The position numbers and the translations under genes are program-made. DNA of 64,000 nucleotides from Thermaurantimonas aggregans (GTDB lineage: Bacteria > Bacteroidota > Bacteroidia > Flavobacteriales > Schleiferiaceae). Below, in pieces: positions 8,845 to 16,875 of this stretch. The stretch's first letter is position 1. Each line of letters begins with the position of its first letter. The stretch is from the NCBI RefSeq assembly GCF_003851885.1, contig NZ_BHZE01000006.1:62001-126000 (forward strand), written 5' to 3'. The notes under the pieces are model-generated. The model had not been told where the DNA came from, ran no database searches, and saw nothing but the letters and a program-made list of their open reading frames with translations.

Positions 8845-9120
8845 TTAATGTATCTCGGCCGACAGACCGCGGTTTAATAACTCTGTACACATCGGCTCGA
8901 GCTCTTCGTAAGTGCCGTTTTTCACCTCACATTTTCCCTTCAGGTGTGTGATCCAAGCACATTGCTCTGCTTGCTCAGCAGTGTGACCGCAAACCTGCAT
9001 TAGTGACTCGATCACCCAATCAAAAGTGTTCACATCGTCGTTGTAAAGCACGATGCTTTTAAGGGAGGTTAGCTCTTCGAGTACGAGCGTTTTTGTATCG
9101 GTTTGATATTCAAATGCCAT
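8845..9120 (-). CDS. clpS: ATP-dependent Clp protease adaptor ClpS
   Basis: A 91-residue adaptor that delivers N-degron substrates to the ClpA or ClpC unfoldase in the cytoplasm. The core LYNDDVNTFDWVIESL carries the conserved ND and TF positions of the ClpS fold, followed by AEQAEQCAWITHLKGKCEVK, where the usual histidine and glycine positions are kept. Length and order match the family. It is the last protein gene of a minus-strand group (queD, murI, clpS) and starts 59 bases after murI, so it may share their transcript. Confidence 0.95.
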   Translation of the reverse strand: MAFEYQTDTKTLVLEELTSLKSIVLYNDDVNTFDWVIESLMQVCGHTAEQAEQCAWITHLKGKCEVKNGTYEELEPMCTELLNRGLSAEIH

Positions 9121-9179
9121 AATTCTTAGACCTCATTTTTCAAATCTACTCACAAAGATACAAAAGATTGTAGTATTGT

Positions 9180-9986
9180 TTAAAGTCTCACTTGCTCAAG
9201 CACGGGTGCAAATCCGAGAAAGTGACCCGAGATTTCTTTGAAACTCTCTGTTAAGTCAGAGAGATAAAAGTGATATTCGCCTTTATATTGCGAAGGCGAC
9301 CGCAAACCTGTTTCCTCAAGTACCTTTTTTAAATGATCAGCAACAATTTTTGGTGTATCGAGTATTTGTATGGTGTGATTAAAAAATGCACTTACCTCAG
9401 GCTGTATGAGTGGGTAATGTGTACACCCCAGGATTAGGCCCTCCATTTTCTCAAAATGTTCACCCTCCAAGTAGTGCCTAATCAGCGATTTACTTACCTC
9501 CGTTCCGTATAACCCCTCTTCGATCATGCCGGCCAGCAGGGGAGTTGGCTTGGCTTTGACCTCGATTTTGTTACAAGCTTTTAAAAGCTTAGCTGTATAA
9601 ACCCCGCTATTAATAGTTGCTTTAGTGCCAATGATACCAATTTTTTGAAAACCTTTTTTACAAACGTAATCCACTACTGGATCGATGACGTTTACGATAG
9701 GTAGCTTCAAACCCCAATGTTCGCATAGTGCCTCATATGCCGCAGCAGAGGCTGAATTACAGGCTATTACGAGTATTTTGATCCCTTTGCTGTAAAGAAA
9801 TTCGCTGATCTCAACCGAATAGCGGATGATGGCTTCTCGACTCTTTTCACCATAAGGCAAGTGAGCTGTATCTCCAAAATATAAAATGTCTTCATTGGGC
9901 AATTCTGCCATGATGGCTTTGGCCACTGTGAGCCCTCCTACTCCACTGTCAAAAATTCCGATGGGTGAATAGCTGTCTCTGTACAC
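9180..9986 (-). CDS. murI: Glutamate racemase
   Basis: Converts L-glutamate to D-glutamate for peptidoglycan precursors in the cytoplasm. The N-terminus has IGIFDSGVGGLTV. The two catalytic cysteines lie in ACNSASA (about residue 77) and GCTHYPLI (about 188). The GDTAHLPYGEKS substrate loop is intact. At 268 residues it is full length. The start is a GTG at 9986; no ATG in frame fits. It follows queD after 13 bases, so the two are probably co-transcribed. Nothing is unusual apart from the GTG start. Confidence 0.96.
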   Translation of the reverse strand: MYRDSYSPIGIFDSGVGGLTVAKAIMAELPNEDILYFGDTAHLPYGEKSREAIIRYSVEISEFLYSKGIKILVIACNSASAAAYEALCEHWGLKLPIVNVIDPVVDYVCKKGFQKIGIIGTKATINSGVYTAKLLKACNKIEVKAKPTPLLAGMIEEGLYGTEVSKSLIRHYLEGEHFEKMEGLILGCTHYPLIQPEVSAFFNHTIQILDTPKIVADHLKKVLEETGLRSPSQYKGEYHFYLSDLTESFKEISGHFLGFAPVLEQVRL

Positions 9987-9999
9987 GCTGAGGATGTTT

Positions 10000-10449
10000 T
10001 CACCGCGAAAATACGGCTGAACCTGCCCTCCACTCTACCCAAGAGTCGCGTGTTTCGTGCAACTTGCTAAATTCCAACCGAATACCTTCGGGTAAGTCTT
10101 CTGTCAAACGCGTGATAATCCATTTCAGCAAATTTTCTACTGTAGGTGTTTCGCGTAAAACGACCAATTTCATATCCGCAGGTATGCTATTTCCATTTGA
10201 AAATTCGGCTTTTTCAACGATCAAGGCATGGTCGAGTACATCGAGTACTGATGTTTGAACAAGTGCTTTTAATCGCTTTAGATCGATGATCATGCCGCGC
10301 TCAGATCCTGAGATTTGAATTTTACCTGAAACTCCAATCTCTAAAACATACGAATGTCCGTGTATATTTCTGCAGTCTCCGAGATAGTCGGGCAGAAAAT
10401 GGGCAGCCTCGAAGTAAAAGCGACGATGTAATACAAAGGAAGAATTCAT
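10000..10449 (-). CDS. queD: 6-pyruvoyl-tetrahydropterin synthase family / 6-carboxytetrahydropterin synthase QueD
   Basis: A 149-residue pterin enzyme of the T-fold superfamily, most likely making 6-carboxytetrahydropterin for queuosine. The three zinc-binding histidines are seen in FEAAHFLP and NIHGHSY. A conserved ERGMIIDLKRLK follows, then LDHALI and ETPTVENLLKWI, and the C-terminal glutamate region KLHETRDSWVEW. C26 in GDCRNIHGH occupies the usual catalytic cysteine position. A role as a biopterin enzyme cannot be excluded from sequence alone. Its stop lies 13 bases before murI. Confidence 0.88.
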   Translation of the reverse strand: MNSSFVLHRRFYFEAAHFLPDYLGDCRNIHGHSYVLEIGVSGKIQISGSERGMIIDLKRLKALVQTSVLDVLDHALIVEKAEFSNGNSIPADMKLVVLRETPTVENLLKWIITRLTEDLPEGIRLEFSKLHETRDSWVEWRAGSAVFSR

Positions 10450-10513
10450 TTGGCCATATGCATATACAGAGCTGGCAAATGAATACAGTACGAATTGGCT
10501 GAGAAATGATTTT

Positions 10514-11317
10514 TTACAGCTGTTTTAAGTTGATGTCAAAAGCATTTTTTAGCACTCTGAGCCGATGGGAATACTTTTTCAGGTCAGGACGATAAATGCC
10601 ATTTTGATCGAGCATATCAATTCGCACCATGCCACCGCTGGCATGTATGATATTTTTGCCCGGAAGTACGATGCCAACGTGGATAATTCTGCCGTCTTCG
10701 TCGTCGAAAAAAGCTAAGTCTCCCGGCATGGCTTCTTCCACAAAGCTAAGTTGCATGCCTACTGTGGCTTGCTGATAAGAGTCTCTGGGCATGCTGACTC
10801 CGGCCATGCGATAGGCAATCTGCACAAGGCCGGAGCAGTCGATGCCAAAGTGGGTACGCCCTCCCCATAGATAGGGTGCATACAAATAGTTTAAAGCAGT
10901 ATCGATGATGGTAGCTCGCGTTTTCACGCCTTTTACTGTAGGGCCACTAAAGACAAGGGTCTCACCGGCTATGGTAAACTCACCATTTACCATTTTAGGT
11001 ATTTTACTGCCCAATAAAATAGAGTAAAAGTGGTTACTGTTTTTTTTCAGTACCAAATCCACCATGTCAGCACTGTAACCTGTATAATCAGTATAATGGA
11101 TTTGAAAGGTTTCATCGTCGATCAAGCTAACCTGCTCCGTTAAGACCCATCCCTGGTAATCGTCGTGTGTTAAACGCACTTTGACCCATTCTTCATCTTT
11201 GGTCTCGAGAACGTACATCAGCTCACCAAAAAGGATCTGATTGACCATTTCCGATCGATGAGAAGGTTCTTTTCTCATCGGGATGACTGACAGCAGCGAA
11301 ATAGCCTTATTAAGCAT
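10514..11317 (-). CDS. C40 family (NlpC/P60) cysteine peptidase with N-terminal SH3-like domain
   Basis: A 267-residue peptidase predicted to cut the gamma-D-glutamyl-diamino acid bond of cell-wall peptides, like YkfC-type dipeptidyl peptidase VI. Residues 1-65 form a bacterial SH3-like domain (EWVKVRLTHDDYQGWV). The catalytic cysteine is in HFGIDCSGLVQIAYR near residue 168, the histidine is in DEDGRIIHVGI near 221, and the third polar residue follows near 233. No signal peptide is apparent, so it may act on recycled peptides in the cytoplasm. I chose the ATG at 11317 over a TTG three codons upstream. Confidence 0.88.
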   Translation of the reverse strand: MLNKAISLLSVIPMRKEPSHRSEMVNQILFGELMYVLETKDEEWVKVRLTHDDYQGWVLTEQVSLIDDETFQIHYTDYTGYSADMVDLVLKKNSNHFYSILLGSKIPKMVNGEFTIAGETLVFSGPTVKGVKTRATIIDTALNYLYAPYLWGGRTHFGIDCSGLVQIAYRMAGVSMPRDSYQQATVGMQLSFVEEAMPGDLAFFDDEDGRIIHVGIVLPGKNIIHASGGMVRIDMLDQNGIYRPDLKKYSHRLRVLKNAFDINLKQL

Positions 11318-11351
11318 AATGATCAACGAGAAGTTTTTTAGTTACAGCTTT

Positions 11352-12533
11352 TTACATCAAATTTTCAATCACCATAGCTGAAGCCCCTCCCCCACCGTTA
11401 CAAATTCCGGCAGCGCCATATCGGGCATTATTTTGCTTGAGTACGTTGATCAGGGTAACGATGATTCGGGCGCCACTGCAACCTAGAGGATGCCCAAGCG
11501 ACACAGCACCACCGTTAACATTTACGCGAGCCGGATCGAGGTTCAAAATCTTGATATTTGCCAGTCCGACCACAGAAAAAGCTTCATTGAGTTCAAAGTA
11601 CTCGATGTCTTCGATTTTAAGACCAGCTTTTCCAATTGCTATTGGCAAGGCTTTAGCAGGTGCAGTGGTAAACCACTTCGGTTCCTGAGCAGCATCGGCA
11701 TAGCTTACAATTCGAGCCAGTGGCTTTAAACCGAGTTCCTGAGCCTTGTCCATACTCATTAGAAGTAAAGCAGCAGCTCCGTCGTTAAGCGTTGAGGCAT
11801 TTGCAGCCGTTATGGTGCCATTCTTTTCAAAAACAGGTGGCAGTGTCGGTATTTTATCGAATTTTACGTTTTTGTATTCTTCATCTTCAGCGAAAACAAT
11901 CGGATCGCCTTTGCGCTGAAGAATGGTCACCGGTATAACTTCATCGGCAAATTTTCCTGACTGCCAAGCCTGAGCGCTACGCTTGTAGGATTCGATGGCA
12001 AAGTTGTCTTGATCTTCTCTCGAAAAAGAATACTCTCTGGCGCACAATTCACCACAAGTACCCATATGCTGGCCATCATATGCATCGAGCAAACCATCGC
12101 GCAACATGCCATCGACTAACTTGAGGTCTCCCAACTTCTGACCGGTGCGGCCTGTAGCCAGGTAATGAGGTACCATACTCATATTTTCCATACCGCCAGC
12201 TACCACTACTTCGTTGTCGCCGGCTTTGATAGATTGAGCAGCCATCATCACGGCCTTCATACCTGAAGAACAAACCTTATTCACTGTTGTACAAGGCACT
12301 TCAGGCGATAAACCTCCCTTCAGAGCAGCTTGGCGTGCGGGTGCTTGACCCAAATTGGCCTGTAAGACACAGCCCATCAACACTTCATTGACCAAAGATG
12401 GATCGAGCTGAACTTTAGAAAGAGCTCCACGAATGGCTGCTGCTCCGAGCTCAGGTGCTGGAACTGTGCTGAGGGATCCACCAAAAGAACCTATTGGTGT
12501 ACGAACTGCTGAAACGATTACAACTTCTTTCAT
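11352..12533 (-). CDS. Acetyl-CoA C-acetyltransferase (thiolase)
   Basis: A 393-residue thiolase condensing two acetyl-CoA or cleaving acetoacetyl-CoA in the cytoplasm. The acyl-accepting cysteine is in TVNKVCSSGMKA near residue 88. The C-terminal half has ELNEAFSVVGLA, the GHPLGCSGAR block with the catalytic histidine, and the second cysteine in CNGGGGASA. The length is normal. The HMG-CoA lyase gene at 54092-54991 uses a related pathway (leucine and ketone-body carbons), but the two genes are far apart. It lies 34 bases upstream of the NlpC gene and could be read with it. Confidence 0.93.
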   Translation of the reverse strand: MKEVVIVSAVRTPIGSFGGSLSTVPAPELGAAAIRGALSKVQLDPSLVNEVLMGCVLQANLGQAPARQAALKGGLSPEVPCTTVNKVCSSGMKAVMMAAQSIKAGDNEVVVAGGMENMSMVPHYLATGRTGQKLGDLKLVDGMLRDGLLDAYDGQHMGTCGELCAREYSFSREDQDNFAIESYKRSAQAWQSGKFADEVIPVTILQRKGDPIVFAEDEEYKNVKFDKIPTLPPVFEKNGTITAANASTLNDGAAALLLMSMDKAQELGLKPLARIVSYADAAQEPKWFTTAPAKALPIAIGKAGLKIEDIEYFELNEAFSVVGLANIKILNLDPARVNVNGGAVSLGHPLGCSGARIIVTLINVLKQNNARYGAAGICNGGGGASAMVIENLM

Positions 12534-12588
12534 TTCTGATGAAAATTAAATTGTGCGCAAGTTATGGATTAGATGTGTTATAAAGTTT

Positions 12589-13299
12589 TCACGGTTGAAC
12601 GCCAATCAGGAAAATGGCCGGTACCTTTTCAAGTGTAACGAAATTTTCCTTAGCCCAATCGGATATTTTTAAGGTTTTGATATACTGTTTTGGCCCCGTC
12701 AAATCAGAAGCTATACAGAGCAATGTATCTGGTCGAAGGGTTTGAAGACAATCTTCAATTAGCTTTGTGTTTCTGTAAGGTGTTTCAATAAAAATAAAAG
12801 TTGTTTTATCTTTTAATGAACGGGCTTCGAGCTCTTTAATTTTTCTCCTTCTTTCGTGTTTATCTACAGGTAGATACCCCACAAAGGCGTAGTTCTGACC
12901 ATTCAGTCCAGACGCCATAAGTGCTAACAAAAGCGAAGACGGCCCTACCAGAGGCACTACCTCTATGTTTCGCCTATGAGCTTCCATCACAAGTAAACTT
13001 CCGGGATCAGCTACAGCAGGGCAACCGGCCTCACTTAGCAGACCCACATTTTCTCCCTCTTTACATTTGTCTAAATAAGAAAAAAAATCGTTTTCTGACC
13101 TGTGTTTGTCAATTTGTACCACTTCTATGGAACTCTGCTGAATGTAAGGAACTACTTTTTTTAAAAAAGCGCGGGCCGATTTGGCATTTTCAGCAATGTA
13201 AAACTTCGTGTTTTCAATCACTTTTTTTGTGCCCAATGGGATAACTTCCAATGGATTGATTTCAGAAATCAAGGAAGGTATTAAATACAACTTACCCAT
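12589..13299 (-). CDS. SAM-dependent methyltransferase of the tetrapyrrole methylase family, RsmI-like
   Basis: About 236 residues from the ATG at 13299. It has the RsmI-like order: LYLIPSLIS at the start, then GLLSEAGCPAVADPGS near residue 90, VVPLVGPSSLLLALMASG near 115, and the FIFIETPYRN motif near 165. RsmI proteins methylate C1402 of 16S rRNA, but this shorter form, common in Bacteroidota, may have a different target. The ATG overlaps the phosphatase stop by eight bases, which points to translational coupling and decides the start against the longer frame from 13347. Confidence 0.8.
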   Translation of the reverse strand: MGKLYLIPSLISEINPLEVIPLGTKKVIENTKFYIAENAKSARAFLKKVVPYIQQSSIEVVQIDKHRSENDFFSYLDKCKEGENVGLLSEAGCPAVADPGSLLVMEAHRRNIEVVPLVGPSSLLLALMASGLNGQNYAFVGYLPVDKHERRRKIKELEARSLKDKTTFIFIETPYRNTKLIEDCLQTLRPDTLLCIASDLTGPKQYIKTLKISDWAKENFVTLEKVPAIFLIGVQP

Positions 13300-13777
13300 C
13301 CTGGGCGGACTGTTTTTTGACGAAATACTTTTGAACAATGGCATCACAAGCTATATCGACTAATTGAAATACTGATTCAAAGTCCTTCTCTGTTCCGTAA
13401 TAGGGATCCGGAACATCTAACATTTGGCCCGGAAATGCCTCTTCTGTCATCATTTTTACTTTTTTTAGTTGCTCCGGGGTTTGAGCCATCGAACACAAGG
13501 CATCGTAAATCGATCTGTCGGCAGCATAAATGAGGTCGAAGCGATCGAAATCTACCGGACGAAACTGTCTGGCGCGTTGGTCAGAGAGGTCAATGCCGTG
13601 TTTACGGGCATTTTTCATCGTACGCGGGTCTGGTTTTTCGCCAATGTGATATGATGAAATACCCGCTGAATCAACCACAACGTCTTCAACGCCGTGACCT
13701 TTGAGTTTGCTTTTTAAAATACCCTCTGCCAAGGGCGAACGACAAATATTACCAAGACAAACCATTAATATTTTCAC
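13292..13777 (-). CDS. Low-molecular-weight protein-tyrosine phosphatase
   Basis: A 161-residue cysteine phosphatase. The P-loop CLGNICRSP sits at residues 7-15 and holds the nucleophilic cysteine and arginine. The general acid aspartate is in DVPDPYYG near residue 120. In bacteria this family often controls tyrosine kinases of capsule export (Wzb/Etp type), but none is visible here. It starts at a GTG that overlaps the purE stop (GTGA) and ends inside the RsmI-like start, so it is the middle of a four-gene overlapping operon. Confidence 0.92.
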   Translation of the reverse strand: MKILMVCLGNICRSPLAEGILKSKLKGHGVEDVVVDSAGISSYHIGEKPDPRTMKNARKHGIDLSDQRARQFRPVDFDRFDLIYAADRSIYDALCSMAQTPEQLKKVKMMTEEAFPGQMLDVPDPYYGTEKDFESVFQLVDIACDAIVQKYFVKKQSAQDG

Positions 13778-14277
13778 GCATTCCCCTTCTTTAGTTCCTC
13801 CCTCATTTGATGTACTGCTGCCTTCAGATTTTCTTTATAAGCGATTATCTTCTCCAGTATTACCGGGTCAGACTGCCCAAGGATTTGCGCTGCCAAAATT
13901 CCAGCATTTTTAGCACCATTCAGGGCTACTGTGGCCACTGGCACCCCAGCAGGCATCTGCAGGATTGAAAGCACTGAGTCCCAACCATCGATGCTATTAG
14001 ACGACTTCACCGGTACACCCACTACCGGCAAAGGTGTAATGCTCGCTACCATACCTGGCAAGTGAGCTGCTCCACCAGCACCTGCAATTATCACACGTAT
14101 GCCTCTCAAATGTGCATTTTTTGCATATTCAAACATTTTATCGGGCGTGCGATGTGCTGAAACTACATCTATTTCATAGGATATTCCAAACTCTTTCAAC
14201 ACATCGGCAGCCCCTTGCATCACTTGTAAATCACTTTTCGAACCCATGATGATTCCGACGAGTGGAGCGTGTGTCAT
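13774..14277 (-). CDS. purE: N5-carboxyaminoimidazole ribonucleotide mutase PurE
   Basis: A class I PurE of 167 residues that converts N5-CAIR to CAIR in purine synthesis. [13 protein letters not shown] holds the phosphate-binding serine and aspartate, [12 protein letters not shown] has the catalytic histidine region, and [15 protein letters not shown] and PVVGVPV follow in order. The usual partner purK is not next to it. The ATG overlaps the UpxY stop as ATGA, so purE is placed under whatever controls the antiterminator gene. Confidence 0.96.
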   Translation of the reverse strand: MTHAPLVGIIMGSKSDLQVMQGAADVLKEFGISYEIDVVSAHRTPDKMFEYAKNAHLRGIRVIIAGAGGAAHLPGMVASITPLPVVGVPVKSSNSIDGWDSVLSILQMPAGVPVATVALNGAKNAGILAAQILGQSDPVILEKIIAYKENLKAAVHQMREELKKGNA

Positions 14278-14816
14278 TTGATGCGGTTAATAAGTTTTTT
14301 ATTCTCCGATTTTTTTTCTTGTAGAGCTACCACTTCTAGCGCGTTTTTATCGACCACGGCGGTAAATTCTAGTCCTGCACTGTAGAGGCGTATGCTCACC
14401 GCGTTTTTGTTTACCTGTATTACCTCTCCCTCATGCGACACAAGTGGTCCCTCAATGATCTTAGCCTTTGCACCTACCGGTATATCTTTTACTTCGATTA
14501 CAGCATGCTGATATTCTGCGAGAAAAGTTTTTAGACGATCCATCTCCTCATCGCGAACGATGGCGGGCTTTTTAAGCCAATACACAAAATTCAGCACACC
14601 AGGTGTTTGTAGTACATGGATGCGTTCGTTCTCCTCAATGCGCACAAATACATACGAGCGTATAATTACCTCATCTACATATTTACGCCTATCACTCCAT
14701 TGTTTAAGCACTCTGCGGATGGGACAATAATTGTCGATGCTTTGGCGGGTGAGCAAATCGGCGACCTTTTTCTCATTTCTGGGTCTTGTGTACACGATCA
14801 TCCATTGCTTACCCAT
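14274..14816 (-). CDS. UpxY-family transcription antiterminator (NusG N-terminal domain)
   Basis: A 180-residue NusG paralogue. The N-terminal NGN domain (residues 1-100) has [34 protein letters not shown] and [14 protein letters not shown]-like segment follows, [20 protein letters not shown]. In Bacteroides such proteins sit at the head of capsule or exopolysaccharide operons and prevent early termination there. This one heads a purE-phosphatase-methylase operon instead, with no sugar genes in the window. A Lys-rich tail ([13 protein letters not shown]) completes it. It may act on a polysaccharide locus elsewhere. Confidence 0.85.
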   Translation of the reverse strand: MGKQWMIVYTRPRNEKKVADLLTRQSIDNYCPIRRVLKQWSDRRKYVDEVIIRSYVFVRIEENERIHVLQTPGVLNFVYWLKKPAIVRDEEMDRLKTFLAEYQHAVIEVKDIPVGAKAKIIEGPLVSHEGEVIQVNKNAVSIRLYSAGLEFTAVVDKNALEVVALQEKKSENKKLINRIK

Positions 14817-14907
14817 ATAAAACGTGTTTTAAAGCTTTCAATTTGCAAAGTAAAAACCCTCTCTTGTAAACATTGACATGGAGTGAAAAAATTATTTCAA
14901 AATTTAC

Positions 14908-14928
14908 GTACTATGTATTGCATAGTAC
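14908..14928. promoter_or_regulatory. Palindromic operator, probably for PadR autoregulation
   Basis: GTACTATG, five bases, then CATAGTAC is a perfect 8-base inverted repeat. It covers the TTG of the -33 element (14918-14920) of the padR promoter. PadR proteins bind dyads of the type ATGT...ACAT, so this is the expected site for repression of its own operon. Confidence 0.7.
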
Positions 14929-14949
14929 ATTTTTATATTTATATCTTTG
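14918..14949 (+). promoter_or_regulatory. Promoter of the padR-pspC operon
   Basis: TTG at 14918-14920, a 21-base spacer and TATCTTTG at 14942-14949 match the Bacteroidota consensus exactly. Because the -7 element covers the TTG at 14947, that codon cannot be the translation start. Confidence 0.75.
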
Positions 14950-14973
14950 TTTTGTAATTCTCATCGTCAAAGT

Positions 14974-15306
14974 GTGAATGATTTAAAGGAGCAAGCCAGC
15001 GCGCAAATGCGTAAAGGCGTACTTGAACTCTGTGTTTTAGCCATTCTAAATCAAGGAGATGCTTATTCTAGTGATATAATTGAGGCATTGAAAAAGCACG
15101 AAATCATCCTCGTAGAAGGTACCCTGTACCCTCTGCTTACGCGCATGAAAAACCATGGACACCTCACCTACCGATGGGAAGAAAGCAACCAAGGCCCACC
15201 ACGCAAATACTACTCGATTACCCCAACGGGAAAAGAATATTACAATACTTTAAAAAACATGTGGATCGATTTTTCAACGTCTATCAACAAACTTTTACAA
15301 CAATGA
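14974..15306 (+). CDS. PadR family transcriptional regulator
   Basis: A winged-helix repressor of about 110 residues. AQMRKGVLELCVLAIL opens the DNA-binding domain, the recognition helix follows, and VEGTLYPLLTRMKNHGHL leads into the wing, then QGPPRKYYSITPTGKEYY. I chose the GTG at 14974, which gives the usual short lead before the AQMRKG block and leaves a leader after the promoter. The gene overlaps the PspC gene by ATGA. PadR with a downstream PspC gene is a common pair in this phylum, and here the regulator probably represses its own operon through the palindrome upstream. Confidence 0.9.
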   Translation: MNDLKEQASAQMRKGVLELCVLAILNQGDAYSSDIIEALKKHEIILVEGTLYPLLTRMKNHGHLTYRWEESNQGPPRKYYSITPTGKEYYNTLKNMWIDFSTSINKLLQQ

Positions 15307-16814
15307 AAAAAACAAGAACAACACAGATAGCTCGCGTACCATTCACCATGAGTTTAGAAGCATATGAAACTCTGTCATTGTACTTAGAAAATTTAAAGAA
15401 AGTCATTCATCCAGAGTACCAAGAAGAAACGTTGAAAGATATCGAGTTGAGAATTGCAGAGTTGTTAAATCAAAAAAATCAATCCAATCAAATCATTGAA
15501 AAAGAACTGATCGACGAAATTGTCAAAATAATCGGTAAACCAGATGAATTTTTGGAACAAAATGAAATTTCAAGTGCGTCATCAGAACACTATAAATTCA
15601 AAAAGAAATTGTTCAGAGATCCTGATAATAACCTTTTGGGAGGTATTGCTGCAGGATTATCACACTATTTATCTGTACACAGAAGTGTACTTCGGATCTT
15701 ATTTATCTTACTAACTTTTTATAAAGGAATTGGAATTTTGTTATACCTTTTCTTTTGGGCAATAATACCAAAAGCAAAAAGTTATGTTGAAAAAATGATT
15801 ATGAAAGGTGAAGAGATTCCAAGCAAATTTTTAGATCAATCGATGATTGACAAATATTATTCTGAAAAATTAAGTAGTTCGAAAAATATTAACAACATAT
15901 TTTTTGTTAAATTATTAGACTTTATTGTAAATATTTTGATTTATACTAAAAATTTTTTAGTAAATTTCTTTTCACGAAGCGCATTGATAATTTTGTCTAT
16001 TGTAATTCTTTTGTTTTTATTTGTAATGTTTCTAACAGTTTATGGAATTATTACTGATAGTATTACAATTAATAGTATCAAAATATCTAAGGAAAATGCA
16101 TTAAACTATCTCTTACTCATCTTCCCCTCTACCCTGCAGTTGGTTGTATTTATTATAAGCAGCATAATTTTCGCTGTCAGTCTTTTAGCTGCATTAAGAG
16201 TAGGATTTAAAATTTTAACTAAAAAGGCAGAAACAAAACGCATAAAAAGTCTTTTTCTCGCAGTTTTTATGTTAGTGCTCTCAGCTGTTTTTACAGGTGC
16301 TGTAGTATTTACTATAAAAAGAAATTTTGCTGTGAAATCTTCTTACGTACTTCAATCAGAAAATTTTTTACTTTCAAGAGGAGATACTTTATTTGTTGTA
16401 CCCATAAATTTGATTTCCAATAATGTCCTTCCTATTGTATTGACGAAAGATTCTATATATTTATCGAATATTGATATAATTCTTCTTAAAAGTCAAACAA
16501 ATAATACTAAATATTTTTTAAAAGCAGAAGCTAAAGGTGCTGATGAAATAGAAGCTTTTAAAAATATTCAATACATAAAGTATCAAGTGTATAGAGATGG
16601 TAATAAAATTTATGCTTTTTCGTATTTTACATTTCCAAAAAATATTGGATTTAGAGAACAAAAAGTGGTTATTGAAGTACACCTTCCAGTAGACCAAATA
16701 ATTTATTTACCTGAGATTTTTTTTACACAATATAACTTTTTTGTAGAAGAGGAAACAGAAGTATCTTTACCAGGATTTTATAAAATGACTGAAGAAGGAC
16801 CTGTTAAATTGTAG
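15303..16814 (+). CDS. PspC-domain membrane protein
   Basis: A 503-residue envelope-stress-type protein. Residues 1-90 are a soluble helical domain. Next comes the PspC domain (about 95-160: LFRDPDNNLLGGIAAGLSHY, then a hydrophobic helix with LFFWAIIPKAKS). Three further membrane helices lie at about 225-255, 275-295 and 320-345. The last 150 residues are a beta-rich domain of the kind found in PadR-linked PspC proteins. It starts at the ATG that overlaps the padR stop. The gene is AT-rich (many AAA, ATT and TTT codons), unlike the purE group next door. Its role, damping membrane stress, is inferred from the family. Confidence 0.85.
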   Translation: MKKTRTTQIARVPFTMSLEAYETLSLYLENLKKVIHPEYQEETLKDIELRIAELLNQKNQSNQIIEKELIDEIVKIIGKPDEFLEQNEISSASSEHYKFKKKLFRDPDNNLLGGIAAGLSHYLSVHRSVLRILFILLTFYKGIGILLYLFFWAIIPKAKSYVEKMIMKGEEIPSKFLDQSMIDKYYSEKLSSSKNINNIFFVKLLDFIVNILIYTKNFLVNFFSRSALIILSIVILLFLFVMFLTVYGIITDSITINSIKISKENALNYLLLIFPSTLQLVVFIISSIIFAVSLLAALRVGFKILTKKAETKRIKSLFLAVFMLVLSAVFTGAVVFTIKRNFAVKSSYVLQSENFLLSRGDTLFVVPINLISNNVLPIVLTKDSIYLSNIDIILLKSQTNNTKYFLKAEAKGADEIEAFKNIQYIKYQVYRDGNKIYAFSYFTFPKNIGFREQKVVIEVHLPVDQIIYLPEIFFTQYNFFVEEETEVSLPGFYKMTEEGPVKL

Positions 16815-16852
16815 ATTTTTACACCAAAATACTTTCTGAAAGGGCGATTATC

Positions 16853-16860
16853 TATATTTG
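16853..16860 (+). promoter_or_regulatory. -7 promoter element of the sensor kinase gene
   Basis: TATATTTG matches TAnnTTTG and lies 15 bases before the GTG at 16876. It covers the TTG at 16858, which argues that the GTG is the true start. No clear TTG is seen at the -33 position. Confidence 0.45.
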
Positions 16861-16875
16861 TACAAAATCTCAAGA

